Positions 5,186 to 6,687 of a DNA stretch of 6,687 nt are shown here, piece after piece. How positions within the stretch are numbered: the first letter of the stretch is position 1; each line of letters begins with the position of its first letter. Where the stretch lies: positions 1-6,687 of the forward strand of contig QNEG01000083.1 in NCBI GenBank assembly GCA_003645115.1, written 5' to 3'. The translations under genes were made by a program, and so were the position numbers. The notes under the pieces are model-generated. The model ran no database searches. It was not told the DNA's origin and saw nothing but the letters and a program-made list of their open reading frames with translations. The DNA comes from a bacterium. Lineage in GTDB: Bacteria > UBP14 > UBA6098 > B30-G16.

Positions 5186-6687
5186 ATGGCTATCACTGAG
5201 AAAACATATTGGGATAGCAGAACAGCTTTCATTCTCGCAGCTATCGGTTCGGCTATCGGACTGGGAAATATCTGGCGGTTCCCTTTCATTTGCTACAAAT
5301 ACGGCGGTGGAGCATTTCTGGTCGCCTATATAATCACTCTATTGATTGCGGGTATCCCACTGTTGATATTGGAATTCGCACTGGGACAAAGAATAGGCGG
5401 TTCGGCGCCAACTGCCACCGGAAAATTGAACAAAAATTTCGCCTGGCTGGGATGGTTTGCTATTTTCGTGGGATTTATTATCACTACTTACTATTCTGTG
5501 ATAATGTCCTGGTCGGCGAATTATCTGATTCATTCGTTCTCATTAGCATGGGGAGATACACCTCGAGCATTCTTCTATGAAAATGTGCTGGGATTATCCG
5601 ATGGAATATTCAATCTCGGTTCGCCCAGACCCTGGCTAATAGTGGGATTGATAGTATGCTGGATATGGATAATATTATCTATATGGAAAGGCGCCAGGAC
5701 TGTCAGTAAGGTGGTATATGTGACCGTGATTTTACCCTGGTTGATATTGATAGTGCTGGTAATCGGTGGACTCACTCTGGATGGCGCAGTGGATGGAGTC
5801 CGATATTATCTCACTCCAGTCTGGAGTAAATTGGCAGACCCAGAACTATGGCAGGCAGCATTTACTCAAGTATTTTTCTCATTATCTGTGGGGTTTGGAG
5901 TAATGATTGCCTATGCCAGCTTTCTTCCACCGAAATCCGATGTGGTGAATAATGCGTTCATAATCGGTCTCGCCGATGCCACCACTGCTTTCGTGGGCGG
6001 TTTCGCTGTTTTCTCCGCTCTGGGATATTATGCAAATATTCAGGGTGTTTCAGTCGCCGAGGTGATGAAAAGCGGTCCAGAACTCGCTTTCGTTACATAT
6101 CCGGCAATAATAAATCATATCCCATTGGCGCCACTTATCGGAGTGTTATTTTTCTTGATGTTGCTGACTCTGGCAATAGATTCCGCATTCTCGTTGGTGG
6201 AGGCTGTAGTAGCTGGATTTATGGAAACATTCGGCATCACCAGAATTAAGACTAATTTACTAGTGGGTGGATTCGCTTTCATAATCGGGATACTTTACAC
6301 CACGCGCGCTGGATTATACTGGCTGGATGTAGTGGATTATTATATGTGTTTCTTCGGATTATTCGCAGTTGCGTTCCTGGAGGCTCTCGCTGTGGGATGG
6401 TTTTACGATACAGAAAATTTGCGAAAGAAAATAAATAAAAATTCTATGGTTCACATAGGTAAATGGTGGAATGTGGCAGTGAAAATCATCGTGCCGGTCT
6501 CGGCGTTTATATTGCTTATAATTTCCATAGTTGGCAGGATAAAATCTTCCTATGGCGATTATCCACGAATCGCAGAATTATTGGGTGGCTGGATACCAAT
6601 AGTGGTTGCAATTCTGGGTGGAGTAGCACTGGGACGAGAAACGATTGGCGTGATAAGGAAGGTGATGAAAAAAAAATTAGAGTACTC
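5186..6687 (+). CDS. sodium:neurotransmitter symporter (NSS/SNF) family transporter, 3' end cut by window
   Basis: The frame runs from ATG 5186 through 500 complete codons with no stop to the window edge; bacterial family members are about 450-515 residues, so it is nearly complete. It is an inner-membrane LeuT-fold carrier, probably driven by sodium. Segment 1 has GSAIGLGNIWRFP (21-33), with A23 and N28 at the LeuT Na1 positions and G25 where monoamine carriers have Asp, so the substrate is likely an amino acid. Y102-Y103 match LeuT Y107-Y108. FFSLSVGFG (230-238) is segment 6, with F231 as the LeuT F253 lid. In segment 7, D264 and A268 fall at LeuT N286 and E290. Segment 8 is LTLAIDSAFSLVE (327-339). 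Two further hydrophobic segments (about 430-450 and 465-483) suggest twelve in all. It is probably translated from the permease mRNA. Confidence 0.95.
   Translation, partial: MAITEKTYWDSRTAFILAAIGSAIGLGNIWRFPFICYKYGGGAFLVAYIITLLIAGIPLLILEFALGQRIGGSAPTATGKLNKNFAWLGWFAIFVGFIITTYYSVIMSWSANYLIHSFSLAWGDTPRAFFYENVLGLSDGIFNLGSPRPWLIVGLIVCWIWIILSIWKGARTVSKVVYVTVILPWLILIVLVIGGLTLDGAVDGVRYYLTPVWSKLADPELWQAAFTQVFFSLSVGFGVMIAYASFLPPKSDVVNNAFIIGLADATTAFVGGFAVFSALGYYANIQGVSVAEVMKSGPELAFVTYPAIINHIPLAPLIGVLFFLMLLTLAIDSAFSLVEAVVAGFMETFGITRIKTNLLVGGFAFIIGILYTTRAGLYWLDVVDYYMCFFGLFAVAFLEALAVGWFYDTENLRKKINKNSMVHIGKWWNVAVKIIVPVSAFILLIISIVGRIKSSYGDYPRIAELLGGWIPIVVAILGGVALGRETIGVIRKVMKKKLEY

Noticed and set aside
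6668..6676. A run of nine A residues near the end of the NSS gene, as a frameshift or slippage site
   Set aside because: The frame continues normally through it as Lys-Lys-Lys to the window edge, in the lysine-rich C-terminal tail common to membrane carriers. Nothing shows a shift.
1..6687. A defence system, CRISPR array, toxin-antitoxin pair, tRNA, riboswitch or mobile element
   Set aside because: I looked on both strands and saw no regularly spaced repeats, transposase or toxin motifs, cloverleaf or known riboswitch core.

Overview
This is a 6.7 kb piece of a bacterial chromosome, AT-rich, with frequent ATA isoleucine and GGA glycine codons. It has no rRNA, tRNA, CRISPR array, transposase or phage gene that I can see. 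The gene set does not fix a phylum. A YmdB-type phosphodiesterase next to hpt and an RsuA/RluB-type pseudouridine synthase, with several solute carriers, suits a Gram-positive or an uncultured low-GC lineage rather than an enteric bacterium. That placement is inference.

Layout. (1) 1-390, + strand: the C-terminal half of a YmdB-family metallophosphoesterase, cut by the window edge. (2) 391-620: a convergent intergenic region with several small hairpins and a 12-bp imperfect tandem repeat. (3) 621-1899, - strand: a two-gene unit, pseudouridine synthase then hypoxanthine phosphoribosyltransferase, with a candidate promoter at 1938-1968. (4) 1995-2070: a GC-rich island (42 of 70 bases in 2001-2070 are G or C) of nested palindromes between the MFS gene and that promoter, possibly a REP-like repeat or a degenerate terminator. 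(5) 2076-3242, - strand: an MFS transporter of unknown substrate. (6) 3226-3297: a compact divergent control region with one candidate promoter per direction, an 11-bp exact direct repeat at 32-bp spacing and an imperfect 20-bp palindrome between the copies. (7) 3298-5157, + strand: an APC-superfamily amino acid permease fused to a C-terminal PTS EIIA (type 2, fructose/mannitol/Ntr) domain. (8) 5186 to the end, + strand: a sodium:neurotransmitter symporter (NSS/SNF) family protein, 28 bp behind the permease and reaching the window edge after 500 codons.

How the genes fit together. The left part is housekeeping (cyclic nucleotide phosphodiesterase, purine salvage, rRNA modification). The right part is a transport locus: two putative amino acid carriers, probably in one operon, divergent from an MFS carrier. 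The most interesting element is the permease-EIIA fusion. The EIIA domain keeps the phospho-acceptor histidine and the active-site arginine, but by eye the second active-site histidine is a tyrosine. This suggests amino acid uptake that responds to the phosphorylation state of a PTS relay, or a domain reused as a sensor. I found no clear sign of a wholly new multi-gene system.
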